A stretch of 64,000 nucleotides of DNA, taken from the NCBI GenBank assembly GCA_023168345.1, contig AP025689.1:2354001-2418000 (forward strand), in the 5' to 3' direction. Made by a program: the position numbers and the translations under genes. Positions 34,906 through 43,632 of this stretch are shown in pieces; position 1 is the stretch's first letter; every line of letters starts with the position of its first letter. Source of the stretch: Lysinibacillus sp. PLM2 (GTDB lineage: Bacteria > Bacillota > Bacilli > Bacillales_A > Planococcaceae). The notes beneath the pieces were generated by a model. That model did no database searches and was not told the origin of the DNA. It saw nothing but the letters and a program-made list of their open reading frames with translations.

Positions 34906-35865
34906 ATGGTTACAAAGAATACAATTCAAGAAGCTCAGAAAAAGATAGCTCCATATATTAATAAAACACCTCTTTTACCCTTAAGTAACCTAGATAAATA
35001 TTTAGGTTGTCAAGTGTATGCTAAAATGGAGTCTTTTCAAAAGACTAACTCATTTAAACTTCGAGGTGCTCTTAATGCTTTATTGTCTTTACCTGAAGAA
35101 GCTTTAAAACGAGGCATTATTACAGCTTCATCAGGAAATCATGGAAAAGCTATTGCATTTGCTGCGAAACTACTCGGTACCGAGGCACATATTGTAGTTC
35201 CTGAAAATACACCGAAAATAAAAGTTGAAGGAATAGAGTCTTATGGAGCAGACATAATTTTCAGTGCCCCCTCAGAAAGATTTAATGTCGCTTATAAACT
35301 AAGCGAAGAAAACAACTGGCATTTTATTTCACCATTCGATGACTATGAAGTCATTGCAGGACAAGGCACTGCAGGGTTAGAAATAATGGAACAACTACCC
35401 GATGTTGATGCGATTATCGTACCTGTTGGTGGAGGTGGATTAATTGCTGGCTTAGCTACAGCAGTTAAAGAAACGAATCCACGAGTAAAAATCATTGGCG
35501 TTGAACCTGCATCAGTTGCACGCTATTCAAATAGTTTCGTAGTAGGTCATCCATCATCCCTACCTCCAGAATCAAAATCTGTTGCTGATGGATTACAAAC
35601 ATTAAAACCAGGTGAACGTAATTACCCTATTGTAGAAAAATATGTTGATGAAATTGTCACGGTAGATGAAGAAAATATTCTTAAAGCAACAAAGCTATTT
35701 TTAACAGAAGGAAAATTATTAGCAGAAATTTCTTCATGTATTACACTAGGAGCTTTCTTACAAGGAAGTGTGAACTTCAATCCGACTGATCAAGTTGTTT
35801 TATTTATTTCAGGTGGCAATATTGGAATGGATCAATTTAATAAATTTGAGGAGTTGAGCATATGA
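34906..35865 (+). CDS. Threonine/serine dehydratase (PLP-dependent)
   Basis: 319-residue fold-type II PLP enzyme that deaminates threonine or serine to 2-oxobutyrate or pyruvate via an enamine. PLP lysine Lys51 in NSFKLRGA, ASSGNHGKAIAFAA, and the phosphate-binding glycine loop PVGGGGLIAG are present; the late ISGGN motif is there. It lacks the C-terminal ACT domain of biosynthetic IlvA, so it is the catabolic or racemase-like type. The ATG at 34906 follows CGGAGG by 8 nt. It overlaps the RidA gene by 4 bp (ATGA). Confidence 0.92.
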   Translation: MVTKNTIQEAQKKIAPYINKTPLLPLSNLDKYLGCQVYAKMESFQKTNSFKLRGALNALLSLPEEALKRGIITASSGNHGKAIAFAAKLLGTEAHIVVPENTPKIKVEGIESYGADIIFSAPSERFNVAYKLSEENNWHFISPFDDYEVIAGQGTAGLEIMEQLPDVDAIIVPVGGGGLIAGLATAVKETNPRVKIIGVEPASVARYSNSFVVGHPSSLPPESKSVADGLQTLKPGERNYPIVEKYVDEIVTVDEENILKATKLFLTEGKLLAEISSCITLGAFLQGSVNFNPTDQVVLFISGGNIGMDQFNKFEELSI

Positions 35866-36233
35866 GAGCTGTTATAAATTCTACACCTCGGGGCCATTAC
35901 AGTCCCGCGATGATTACCGGTAATACAGTCTATGTTTCAGGACAAACATCAGCAGATCCAAATACTGGAATGCCAGTAGCAGGAGGAATTGAAGCTGAAA
36001 CAATGATGGCTTTACAGAAGTTAGAAGCAGTTTTGCATGATGCAGGTTGTACTAAGGAACAGGTCGTTATGTGTCGAGTATACATTATTACAGCTGATGA
36101 CTGGGGCCCTGTAAATGACGTTTACAGTCAGTTTTTTGGCAATCATAAACCCGCGCGTGCCATTATTCCAATATATGAATTAAGCAATGGATGTCGAATT
36201 GAAATAGAAGCTATTGCTGAATTGGCTGAATAA
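35862..36233 (+). CDS. RidA-family enamine/imine deaminase
   Basis: 123-residue RidA/YjgF-family protein. Relatives hydrolyse the reactive enamine/imine made by PLP dehydratases and so protect other PLP enzymes. Visible: SPAMITGNTVYVSGQ, an Arg in KPARAIIPIYEL corresponding to the family's substrate-binding Arg, and RIEIEAIAEL. Its start codon overlaps the stop of the threonine dehydratase gene, so the enzyme and its damage-control partner are translated together. Confidence 0.92.
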   Translation: MRAVINSTPRGHYSPAMITGNTVYVSGQTSADPNTGMPVAGGIEAETMMALQKLEAVLHDAGCTKEQVVMCRVYIITADDWGPVNDVYSQFFGNHKPARAIIPIYELSNGCRIEIEAIAELAE

Positions 36234-36265
36234 AAAGTGGCAAGTAATTCTTAAAATTATTACTA

Positions 36266-36296
36266 AACAACCTGGAGCTAACTCTAGGTTGTTTTG
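36266..36296 (+). terminator. Terminator of the dehydratase-RidA operon
   Basis: AACAACCT-GAG / CTC-AGGTTGTT stem with a TTTT tail about 35 bp after the ridA-like stop. Confidence 0.7.
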
Positions 36297-36525
36297 ACAT
36301 TTAGAATAATATACATGTCACAGAAAACTTATATTTTATTAAAATTTATATATACTAATTGGAAAAAGCTGTGTGGATAAAAGAATTGCATGGCTTATTT
36401 GAAATATATTCAAAATATCTTATCCTCTATTGTTTAACTTTTTTTGATTTCCTTATATTCCATATCATTTTTTGAACAACCCATGATAAAAAGTGAAAAG
36501 CAATTAAGCACAAAACCAAAGTGCC

Positions 36526-36885
36526 CTATGCTTGAAAAACGATTCTTAATATTATTTCAAAAATTAAAGAACAAATTAATATCCATACTAGTTCCAAGCG
36601 TATAAAAGACATCAATTTACTTCGTTCCTTTATTTCAGCAATATTTTTAGCGACCTTTAGATTAATTGGCAAAAAAAATAAAGAGAATAGAAATCCTCCT
36701 GAAATTGAAATGCTGAGGTGGATAATTATCAAATTAGCAGTTAATTCTGCTACGGAAGCTCCGACTATAAAAATAGCAAATCCAACCCATATATAGAAGG
36801 TTAAAACCAATAAAACTGATGCCATTATGACGAGCATAAAATTCTTTTTAAGAACATTTGAATAGGTTTGGAAATACAAACTCAT
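36526..36885 (-). CDS. Membrane protein of unknown function, 119 residues
   Basis: Three or four hydrophobic segments (about 16-36, 41-55, 58-74, 96-116) with a basic loop KVAKNIAEIKERSK. The ATG at 36885 is preceded by GGAGGG at 5 nt; longer frames to 36951 are less likely. Single gene. Family not recognised. Confidence 0.65.
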   Translation of the reverse strand: MSLYFQTYSNVLKKNFMLVIMASVLLVLTFYIWVGFAIFIVGASVAELTANLIIIHLSISISGGFLFSLFFLPINLKVAKNIAEIKERSKLMSFIRLELVWILICSLIFEIILRIVFQA

Positions 36886-37141
36886 AGTTTCCCTCCAATG
36901 TTTTCCTTCATACAACAAACAAATCTTGTTAGTTTTAGTATATTCCATCAAAACTTAAACTATATAATTATTCGAATTTCTTATTTAGCTGGACATTCTT
37001 ACCGGCCGTTATTTCACTTCACGCTAAGATTATTAGAAACCTATCTTAGGCTTCAAAACTGTAATCACTTCCTCCACGCAAACTATTCAGAGTAATTTTT
37101 AAGTATAAATGCTTCCTTAATACTTAGCTGTAGCCACATAC

Positions 37142-37444
37142 TTAACGGGGTTTAAGAAAAATAGGTGCCACACTACAAGGCTGAATGTCTATTTTTTGCC
37201 ACACATTTGCCACTACATAAGGTTCAACCTTTAGCCAATTATCCAACGCTTCTCTTGATGGATAATCCACTATCATTATAGAACCAATCATTTTTCCATC
37301 ATCATCAAGTATAGCTGCACCATATAAATGCTCCCCGTCTTTAACTCTTCTTTCTACTGATTTTAAATGTTCTTCCCTTGCCGTTAATCTTCTATCAATT
37401 GCGTTTTCATCCGTTCCATCGTAAGCAGTAATTATATATTGCAT
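37142..37444 (-). CDS. YciI family protein
   Basis: 100-residue dimeric alpha/beta-barrel protein of the YCII family. The conserved His26 (AREEHLKS) and an Asp (IVDYPSREAL) are present, plus the AAILDDDGKMIGS hairpin and final FLKPR-like region. Members act as small enzymes or modules in catabolism; no substrate can be read here. AAAGGAG lies upstream of the ATG. Divergent from the ECF sigma gene. Confidence 0.85.
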   Translation of the reverse strand: MQYIITAYDGTDENAIDRRLTAREEHLKSVERRVKDGEHLYGAAILDDDGKMIGSIMIVDYPSREALDNWLKVEPYVVANVWQKIDIQPCSVAPIFLKPR

Positions 37445-37617
37445 CTAAATCCGTCTCCTTTATCACTTTCAATTTTTTAAAAAAAGTTGTCCAAATCTAA
37501 CAAGAATGTCAAACTTTATTAAAATAGTATCATTTTATATATCATTATAAAAATTTTTCTTATTTACTTGAGATTTTTTTAAAGAATTTACGTTTTTAAT
37601 GTGAGGAGGTGTTTTTG

Positions 37618-38157
37618 TTGAATGAGCAGCTTATACAAAAAATTCTATCTGGTGATAAACAAGCATTTCGTATCATTGTCGATACATATAAGCAGCCACT
37701 CGTTAGCTATTTAACGTATCAAACAAAAGACGAGGAATTGGCAAAAGACATTGCACAGGAAACATTTATAAAATGCTATGAAAACTTAATTAAATTTAAG
37801 GGTGAACATTTTAAGGCATGGCTTTTTCGCATTGCGATAAATCAACTGATGGATTTTAAAAGAAAACATAAAGAGGATGCAACACCACTCGAGGAAACAC
37901 CATCACTTCACTCACCCGAATTATTAATGATTGAAAGAGAACAAACATTGTTTCTTCATCAATGGCTAGAAACATTGGAAGACAAAACACGCCAAATTTT
38001 TGTCCTTAAGTATGCTAGTAACTGTTCGTACGAAGAGATTGCTGAGACACTACATATTTCACTAACAGAAGTACGAAATCGTCTGCATAGAACGAAAAAG
38101 CGATTAAGAGATTCAAAATTGAAGGGAGATATGAAAAGTGCATTGCTTATCGATTGA
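37618..38157 (+). CDS. ECF-type RNA polymerase sigma factor
   Basis: 179-residue group IV sigma factor. Region 2 (about 8-75) includes the DYxQETF-like DIAQETFIKCYENL and AWLFRIAINQLMDFKR; region 4 (about 110-165) has DKTRQIFVLKYASNCSYEEIAETLHISLTEVRNRLHR. No sigma-1 or sigma-3 domain. The TTG at 37618 follows GAGGAGG by 8 nt. Overlaps the anti-sigma gene by 20 bp. Such pairs respond to envelope signals; the specific stress is unknown. Confidence 0.93.
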   Translation: MNEQLIQKILSGDKQAFRIIVDTYKQPLVSYLTYQTKDEELAKDIAQETFIKCYENLIKFKGEHFKAWLFRIAINQLMDFKRKHKEDATPLEETPSLHSPELLMIEREQTLFLHQWLETLEDKTRQIFVLKYASNCSYEEIAETLHISLTEVRNRLHRTKKRLRDSKLKGDMKSALLID

Positions 38158-39517
38158 AGACTTATATGATTTTATCGAGGGACGATTAAATGAAGATGAA
38201 ATGACGAAATTTGATGAGCATATTCAATCGTGTGGGGCTTGCTCATTACAATTAGAAGAACTCCTTGAAGAGGAGAATGCAATGTTTTCCATCTTTCCAT
38301 CTGTTAGTGTTGATGAAACATTTACAAATCAAGTGATGAATAGCTTACCTGGGACAAATGCTGTAGTTTCAAAAAAGCGAGAATGGCGAGCAGCTATTGC
38401 AACAGTATTTGTATCAGCCGCATTATTATTTCTTATGTTTATAGGTTTACAGACTAGAACGATGGAAACAGTAACAAGTTCTTCCTCTGTAAATATAAAC
38501 GTCAAGGAAGTTAATATTACGGATGCATCCATAGAAGTGACATTAGCTACGTCTGGTTATGATGGTAATGAACTTTTCTTCAATGAGTCAATCAGCGATA
38601 ATGACAATCAAGTCTTGCTTGTTTTACCAAATGGTGAAAGGGAATCAATTGGTTTTTATGCCGATCAATTAAAAAATGAAATTACCTATGAGTTTTCATT
38701 ATTTGATGTACCATATACGGAGTTTGAGTTACTCTTTGATTTTAAACGGATTTATGACTTAGATGGACATTGGACCTTCGAAGTACCTATAAATCGTAAA
38801 GAATTATTAGCTAAAACAGAAAACGTTACTCTACGTTCTTCTTTTGAAAAAGATGGAGTGAATGTGAATTTCATTCGTGCCCAACATGGTCCGTACAACA
38901 CCATCATTAAATTTGAAACAAAATTCACCGAGGATATGGCAACATTTGTAGAGCAGCAAGTAGCACAATATACAGCCGAATTACCAGTAGCTGAAAAAGA
39001 ACATTTTGTAGGTTATAATGCACAGATTCTATATAAAGTAATTGACGCAGATGGACAAACATTAAATCGATCAAACCTTGAAGATACTATTAGCATTCAA
39101 AATGATCGTTATGCCCATACTGAAACAATTGGCACATATCCAAGGGTACAAGAAGGTGGCTACATATCAGTGATTGGTGCAAAGTTTGAGCTACCGACAA
39201 ATGTAAGATATGCATTAACAGTGGATCAACTACCATATACATTCTCATATAAAGATACATTATATGAAGTGAAACTTCTACCAAATGGACAGCTTGAAAT
39301 TTCTTCAGATGCGAATACAGCTACGATAAACCAATGGGGAATTACAGTGGATAACGAAATAGCATGGGATACTGCTAAATTACGAACAGATGATCAAAAG
39401 CAGTATATAACATTTACGATGGAAGATAACATAAATTTAGATTCCTTTATTCTTTACGGTCAGACCGAAACGAATATTGTATATTTTGATGAAGCCATTC
39501 ATGTAAATCTATATTAA
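38138..39517 (+). CDS. Zinc-finger anti-sigma factor with large extracytoplasmic domain
   Basis: 459-residue single-pass protein. Cytoplasmic N-terminus with the zinc anti-sigma motif (HxxxCxxC as HIQSCGAC near 28-35, plus His2/Cys3), one membrane segment at about 85-105, then an outer domain of about 350 residues rich in beta structure. The start is a GTG at 38138 inside the sigma gene, with GGGAGAT 7 nt upstream. Near the membrane the VNITDASIEVTL stretch resembles DUF4179-type anti-sigma ectodomains, but the remainder is not recognised. It should hold the sigma factor until an outside signal triggers release. Confidence 0.85.
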   Translation: MHCLSIEDLYDFIEGRLNEDEMTKFDEHIQSCGACSLQLEELLEEENAMFSIFPSVSVDETFTNQVMNSLPGTNAVVSKKREWRAAIATVFVSAALLFLMFIGLQTRTMETVTSSSSVNINVKEVNITDASIEVTLATSGYDGNELFFNESISDNDNQVLLVLPNGERESIGFYADQLKNEITYEFSLFDVPYTEFELLFDFKRIYDLDGHWTFEVPINRKELLAKTENVTLRSSFEKDGVNVNFIRAQHGPYNTIIKFETKFTEDMATFVEQQVAQYTAELPVAEKEHFVGYNAQILYKVIDADGQTLNRSNLEDTISIQNDRYAHTETIGTYPRVQEGGYISVIGAKFELPTNVRYALTVDQLPYTFSYKDTLYEVKLLPNGQLEISSDANTATINQWGITVDNEIAWDTAKLRTDDQKQYITFTMEDNINLDSFILYGQTETNIVYFDEAIHVNLY

Positions 39518-39576
39518 TTAGTAAATAAGACAATGAAGCTTTAAGCTCGATCTATTTTTAGTCGTTCAAATGTAAG

Positions 39577-39612
39577 AACCTATTCAAGTCATTAACTTGA
39601 ATGGGTTTTTTA
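39577..39612 (+). terminator. Terminator of the sigma/anti-sigma operon
   Basis: AACC-ATTCAAGT / ACTTGAAT-GGTT stem followed by six T. Confidence 0.8.
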
Positions 39613-39662
39613 CATTTTATTTATTGGATATTTAGATACCTAAAACTTAAAATCTCGTCATA

Positions 39663-39700
39663 ATAAAACCCCGAATAGTATTTTCGTTCACTACTCGGGA
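39663..39700 (-). terminator. yqfO terminator
   Basis: Minus-strand CCCGAGTAG...CTATTCGGGG stem with a GTTTTATT tail after yqfO. Confidence 0.72.
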
Positions 39701-39712
39701 TTTGTTCATTTA

Positions 39713-40834
39713 TTAAATAAATTGAAAAGGCTCTGTATGAATTTCTGATTGTATAAATTCTACTTCTAATTTTTGTTTTTCACAGAGCTGAGCCATTTTC
39801 TTTGCTACTCCGCTTATCATTACTTTTTCCACATGATGCCCTGGGTCTACAATGTTTAATCCTAAGTTTTGGGCGTCTTGGGCTACATGGAATTTAATAT
39901 CGCCTGTTACAAATACATCTGCACCGGATCTTTTTGCCGCATAGATGTATGAGTTGCCATCTCCACCAACCACGGCAACTTTTGAAATCGTTGTATTTAA
40001 ATCACCGACAACACGTACAGTAGGAACGTTTAAACTCAACTTTACATGGTTAGCAAATTGCTCCAATGTCATTGGTGCTGATAATGTTCCTACACGACCT
40101 AGACCCATTTGATTTGTTTCAACAGCCATTGTAAATAAATCATAGGCAGGTTCCTCATATGGATGCGTATTTAACATCGCCTTTAATACTTTATTTTTTA
40201 TCGATGTTGGGAAAACTACTTCTATTTTCACTTCTTCGGTTGCTTCCATTTCCCCAACTTCACCAATATACGGTGTTGCTCCTTCAAGTACGCGAAATCT
40301 TCCTACACCATTTGATGAAAAACTACAGGAGTCATAATTTCCTATATGACCTGCTCCAGCTTTTGCTAAAGCAACACGGATGGCATCAGCATGCCCATCT
40401 GGAACAAATACAGCAAGTTTCACTAGATTTTCACTATACGTTTGTTCTAGTATTTCGCAATTTTCTAGCTGTAAGGCATCTACTAATAAGTCATTTACAC
40501 CACCTTCAGCTACATCTAAGTTTGTATGTGCTGCATAAACGGCAATATTATGCTTAATTAACTTTTCGTATAGCTTTCCTTCGGGAGTATCTGTTCTTAA
40601 GTTAGATAATTTCCGAAAAATAGGTGGATGGTGGGCAATGATTAGCTCGCATCCTTTTGAAATTGCCTCATCACAAACTTCATGTGTGACATCTAAAGTA
40701 ACTAACACTTTTGAAACGGTTTTATTTAACGTTCCAATGGCTAAACCAATTGGATCATTTTCCATGCATGCGATCTTTTTAGGTGACCAGCTTTCAAATA
40801 GTTGAATGATTTCATTACCATTAGGCGTTTTCAT
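39713..40834 (-). CDS. yqfO: NIF3-family dinuclear-metal protein YqfO
   Basis: 373-residue Nif3-like protein with the extra central (YqfO, PII-like) domain typical of Bacillales. Metal-binding His/Asp/Glu residues are in IIAHHPPIF, AAHTNLDVAEGGVND and a late VDPGHHVEK. It is thought to be a GTP cyclohydrolase-I-like or metal-chaperone family without firm function. The ATG at 40834 lies 10 nt from GGAGGGG and matches the family start; a TTG at 40840 is possible. Overlaps trmK end, so cotranslated. Confidence 0.9.
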   Translation of the reverse strand: MKTPNGNEIIQLFESWSPKKIACMENDPIGLAIGTLNKTVSKVLVTLDVTHEVCDEAISKGCELIIAHHPPIFRKLSNLRTDTPEGKLYEKLIKHNIAVYAAHTNLDVAEGGVNDLLVDALQLENCEILEQTYSENLVKLAVFVPDGHADAIRVALAKAGAGHIGNYDSCSFSSNGVGRFRVLEGATPYIGEVGEMEATEEVKIEVVFPTSIKNKVLKAMLNTHPYEEPAYDLFTMAVETNQMGLGRVGTLSAPMTLEQFANHVKLSLNVPTVRVVGDLNTTISKVAVVGGDGNSYIYAAKRSGADVFVTGDIKFHVAQDAQNLGLNIVDPGHHVEKVMISGVAKKMAQLCEKQKLEVEFIQSEIHTEPFQFI

Positions 40835-41528
40835 TTTCAATAATCCCCTCCACTAATGCTATAAGGTGTAGTAGCTCCCCACGTTTAGCGATGATGCTTG
40901 AAGATGATTCTGCTTGTTCAATGGACTCTAATACTCGCTTCCAGTTTTCAACTTCTTTCGTCCATTTTTTGATGAAGGTTTCTGACTTTTCTATTAGTAA
41001 ATGTTTACCAAGTAATATTTCCTCTTCGGTAAGAGTCATTTCACCTCTTTGAAGCACAATAACCTCATATATTTTTTCGTCTTCTTCTAAAATAACTTCA
41101 TCTAAAATTGCCCAACCATTGTCAAGTCCCCACTGACGAATTACTTTTGAATGAATATTTGGTTGTAAAATTAATCTTGTTACATTTTGCAAGACAGCTG
41201 GTTTTTTTTCTAAAATGGAGACAATTAAAGGGCCCCCCATGCCCGCGATTGTAATCGTATCTACTTTATTTGATTCATCTATCGCATCCAGACCATCCGC
41301 GAGTCGAACTGAAATCTTGTGCATTAGGCCTGCTTCTCTTACCTGACGAACGGCAGATTCAAACGGTCCTTTTACAACTTCTCCAGCAATTGCTTTCTTA
41401 GCTATTTTTTTATTGATTAAATAGCATGGCAAGTAGGCATGATCACTGCCGATATCTGCTATTATTGCTCCTGTTGGCACAAAAGAAGCTACAGTTTCCA
41501 ATCGTTTTGATAGTTTTTCTGCATTCAC
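40821..41528 (-). CDS. trmK: tRNA (adenine(22)-N1)-methyltransferase TrmK
   Basis: 235-residue SAM-dependent methyltransferase for m1A22 in bacterial tRNAs. N-terminal Rossmann domain with ADIGSDHAYLP (SAM loop) and the catalytic-region IAGMGG, followed by a C-terminal coiled-coil helix pair (about 165-230). Start GTG at 41528 with a weak GGCGG. Overlaps yqfO. An ISL3 element sits 160 bp upstream, but a promoter lies between. Confidence 0.92.
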   Translation of the reverse strand: MNAEKLSKRLETVASFVPTGAIIADIGSDHAYLPCYLINKKIAKKAIAGEVVKGPFESAVRQVREAGLMHKISVRLADGLDAIDESNKVDTITIAGMGGPLIVSILEKKPAVLQNVTRLILQPNIHSKVIRQWGLDNGWAILDEVILEEDEKIYEVIVLQRGEMTLTEEEILLGKHLLIEKSETFIKKWTKEVENWKRVLESIEQAESSSSIIAKRGELLHLIALVEGIIENENA

Positions 41529-41567
41529 TAATTATTACCGCCTTTGTTAAATTCAATAGATAGCCCT

Positions 41568-41597
41568 ATTATATTAGAAAATGAGGCTTATCACCAA
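41568..41597 (-). promoter_or_regulatory. Probable trmK promoter
   Basis: Minus strand TTGGTG (41597-41592), 18-bp spacer, TATAAT (41573-41568), 40 bp before the GTG start and inside the original DNA, so the insertion sequence has not cut it off. Confidence 0.55.
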
Positions 41598-41614
41598 TTC
41601 TTAGTGATAAGCCT
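41583..41614. terminator. Hairpin upstream of trmK
   Basis: Perfect 12-bp inverted repeat GAGGCTTATCAC / GTGATAAGCCTC with short T tracts; it overlaps the -35 region of the trmK promoter. May end readthrough from upstream genes. Confidence 0.5.
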
Positions 41615-41707
41615 CCTATTTATATGTATGATGCGTCTAATTATTTTTAAAAATATGTTTGGTTAATCATTGAACTGTTTATTTTACGGTTCAATTTCAA
41701 ATGTTGG

Positions 41708-41736
41708 GGTGATGTGAACTTCACATCACCTTTTTT
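41708..41736 (+). terminator. Plus-strand terminator at the left end of the insertion sequence
   Basis: GGTGATGTGAA-C-TTCACATCACC followed by six T on the plus strand; the stem overlaps the transposase stop codon. It would block antisense transcription entering the element. Confidence 0.55.
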
Positions 41737-42949
41737 CATCTAAATGAACACCGATTTCTTTATATTGATTGCTTAATAATATTTTACCTTTATAATGCTC
41801 AAATCTCTTAAAGCCGTAGGCATTTCGTTTAATAACTTTCGATTTATTATTTATCCCTTCTAAAAAGCCGTTAGAGTAACCGTAACTGAAGCTATTCAAT
41901 ATCTCTACTTGCCAATTCTTAAAGGTTTGAATTGCCTTAATAAACGCAGGAATATTTGATTCTTCTACCTGCTTGTAGAATTCAAATAATTTTTCTTTTA
42001 TTTCTTTTATGTCATTCGTTTTTTTGGCCCAGTCTAACCATTTACAATAAGCTTCTTTAAGTATGTATGCTTGTTTTAAAACATCTGACATTCCGAGATA
42101 ACGATTTAAGTACCAGCGATCCTTTTCCTTTAATTTCTCTTTTCTCTTATACAATACATGCCGCATCCTTTTACACTGTTTGCGATCATAAGCATGCCAT
42201 TCTTTCTGAACGATTCTACGAACCTCGTCTAAGGCCCAGTAAATATAACGACTATAGTGAAATCGATCGGCCACGATTACAGGTCGACTTAATGCCTTTT
42301 TAACGGCTTCTTTAAAATGAGGGTTCATATCCATCACTACGACATTAACCGAGCTACCAAATTTTCTTAAGTAATCTTTAATTGTATTTTTACGACGGTT
42401 GGGTAAGATATCAAGCGGTTCATGTGTTTCTGCATTCGCAATAATGAGCTGATAAGTTCCTGCATCTGTATCGCCCTTATATTCATCAATAGCGATATGC
42501 TTAGGTAATTCAACTCCATTAGCCAATTTATCATTTAAAACAGAATCAAACCTACGAATAATTGTTGTAATTGATGTCCCTAAAACTTCAGCAGTCTCCT
42601 TAAAAGTTTTTCCTTTAATAGCTTTTATACGTGCTACTTGATTCCATTCTTTCGAATATTGTTGGTATCTCTCCACAAATGGATTATCTTCAGAAAAACG
42701 CTTTCCACAATCACAAACATAACGGCGGCGTTTATAAAAAATCATTGATAGCCGCTCAAACCATTTTAAATGCTTTATCTTTTGTATACGATAATCATGA
42801 ACCTTTGAAGTTAGATTTCCACAAACAGGACATTTATGTTCTTTCCTAGGCATCATTACATATAATGCTATTCGATCCTCAACATTCTCAACTTTATGAA
42901 TCTCTACACCTTCAAATCCTGGAATCTTCATGTTAAAATACATATGCAC
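41726..42949 (-). CDS. ISL3-family transposase
   Basis: 407-residue DDE transposase. N-terminal zinc motif (CPVCG ... CDCGKRF), helix-turn-helix region TFKETAEVLGTSITTIIRRF, catalytic region with AIDEYKG, VVVMDMNPHFKEAV and the late SNGFLEGINNKSKVIKRNAYGFKRF. Start is the GTG at 42949 (GAGG 6 nt upstream); ATG at 42943 is possible. Full length and uninterrupted, so probably functional. Confidence 0.95.
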   Translation of the reverse strand: MHMYFNMKIPGFEGVEIHKVENVEDRIALYVMMPRKEHKCPVCGNLTSKVHDYRIQKIKHLKWFERLSMIFYKRRRYVCDCGKRFSEDNPFVERYQQYSKEWNQVARIKAIKGKTFKETAEVLGTSITTIIRRFDSVLNDKLANGVELPKHIAIDEYKGDTDAGTYQLIIANAETHEPLDILPNRRKNTIKDYLRKFGSSVNVVVMDMNPHFKEAVKKALSRPVIVADRFHYSRYIYWALDEVRRIVQKEWHAYDRKQCKRMRHVLYKRKEKLKEKDRWYLNRYLGMSDVLKQAYILKEAYCKWLDWAKKTNDIKEIKEKLFEFYKQVEESNIPAFIKAIQTFKNWQVEILNSFSYGYSNGFLEGINNKSKVIKRNAYGFKRFEHYKGKILLSNQYKEIGVHLDEKR

Positions 42950-43081
42950 AGGTCGCCTCTTTTCGCTTGTTTCTCGTCAATTCAAGTATAAAAGAATCGG
43001 CGATTCTGTGCTTTTTCATTTTTGTGAAAATGTTTGAAAACCCCAACAAATATTATAGAACCTATTTTACAACTATGTATA

Positions 43082-43115
43082 CAAATAAATCCTTAGTCGT
43101 AAAACAACTAAGGAT
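43082..43115 (-). terminator. cccA terminator
   Basis: ATCCTTAGT...ACTAAGGAT stem with a TTTATTTGT tail on the minus strand, between cccA and the insertion sequence. Confidence 0.78.
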
Positions 43116-43127
43116 CTATGTAAAATA

Positions 43128-43487
43128 TTATTCTAATGTAGAAATGTACTCAGCGATTGCTTGTGCTTGCGCTTCGTCTTGAACTACTGGTGGCATTTGA
43201 CCTTGACCATTCATTACAACATTTTTAATATGTTCAACATCTGTAATACCATGTAAGTCTGGACCCATTCCACCTGTTAAGTCTCCACCGTGACAACCGA
43301 TACAAGCGCTTACTAATTCAGCACCACCTGCACCTTCTTCAGCAGTAGCACCGCCCTCTTCGGCAACATCTTCACCACCGTGAGCGATTTCTTCTTTATT
43401 TCCAACGCCTTCCATAGACATAAAGAAGATAAGTCCGATACCAAATGCCATGATTAGGATATAAGGAATAATTGGATTGTTTTTCAT
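43128..43487 (-). CDS. cccA: Cytochrome c550, membrane-anchored
   Basis: 119-residue c-type cytochrome. Membrane anchor at residues 6-24, an acidic Gly/Ala-rich linker (about 31-56), then the haem domain with CIGCH (Cys62, Cys65, His66) and axial Met98 in GQMPP. Carries electrons at the outer membrane face. AGGGAGG precedes the ATG. Located between trmK and sigA as in B. subtilis, now separated from trmK by an insertion sequence. Confidence 0.95.
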   Translation of the reverse strand: MKNNPIIPYILIMAFGIGLIFFMSMEGVGNKEEIAHGGEDVAEEGGATAEEGAGGAELVSACIGCHGGDLTGGMGPDLHGITDVEHIKNVVMNGQGQMPPVVQDEAQAQAIAEYISTLE

Positions 43488-43632
43488 AAGTTACCCTCCC
43501 TACTGTTTTATATCTACTTCTATTTAATATAGAATCTAGTCAACATTAATAATTGTACTGCAATCTTTCAAAAACGAAAAGACCTAAGCTACAACTTTTT
43601 ATCTATGCTGTAACAAAATTGACAAATCTATG

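Larger units (their letters stand above)
41688..43062 (-). mobile_element. Intact ISL3-family insertion sequence
   Basis: 1375 bp element with 23-bp imperfect terminal inverted repeats (17 of 23 identical; GGTTC outer end and TGTTGGGGT inner end) at 41688-41710 and 43040-43062. It is flanked by a perfect 8-bp direct repeat TATTTTAC (41680-41687 and 43063-43070). An 8-bp target duplication is characteristic of ISL3. The transposase frame is complete. The element lies in the cccA-trmK intergenic space and breaks no gene. Confidence 0.95.

Noticed and set aside
36868-37095. 75-codon plus-strand open frame
   Set aside because: It begins antisense to the membrane-protein gene at its ribosome site and has no ribosome site of its own.
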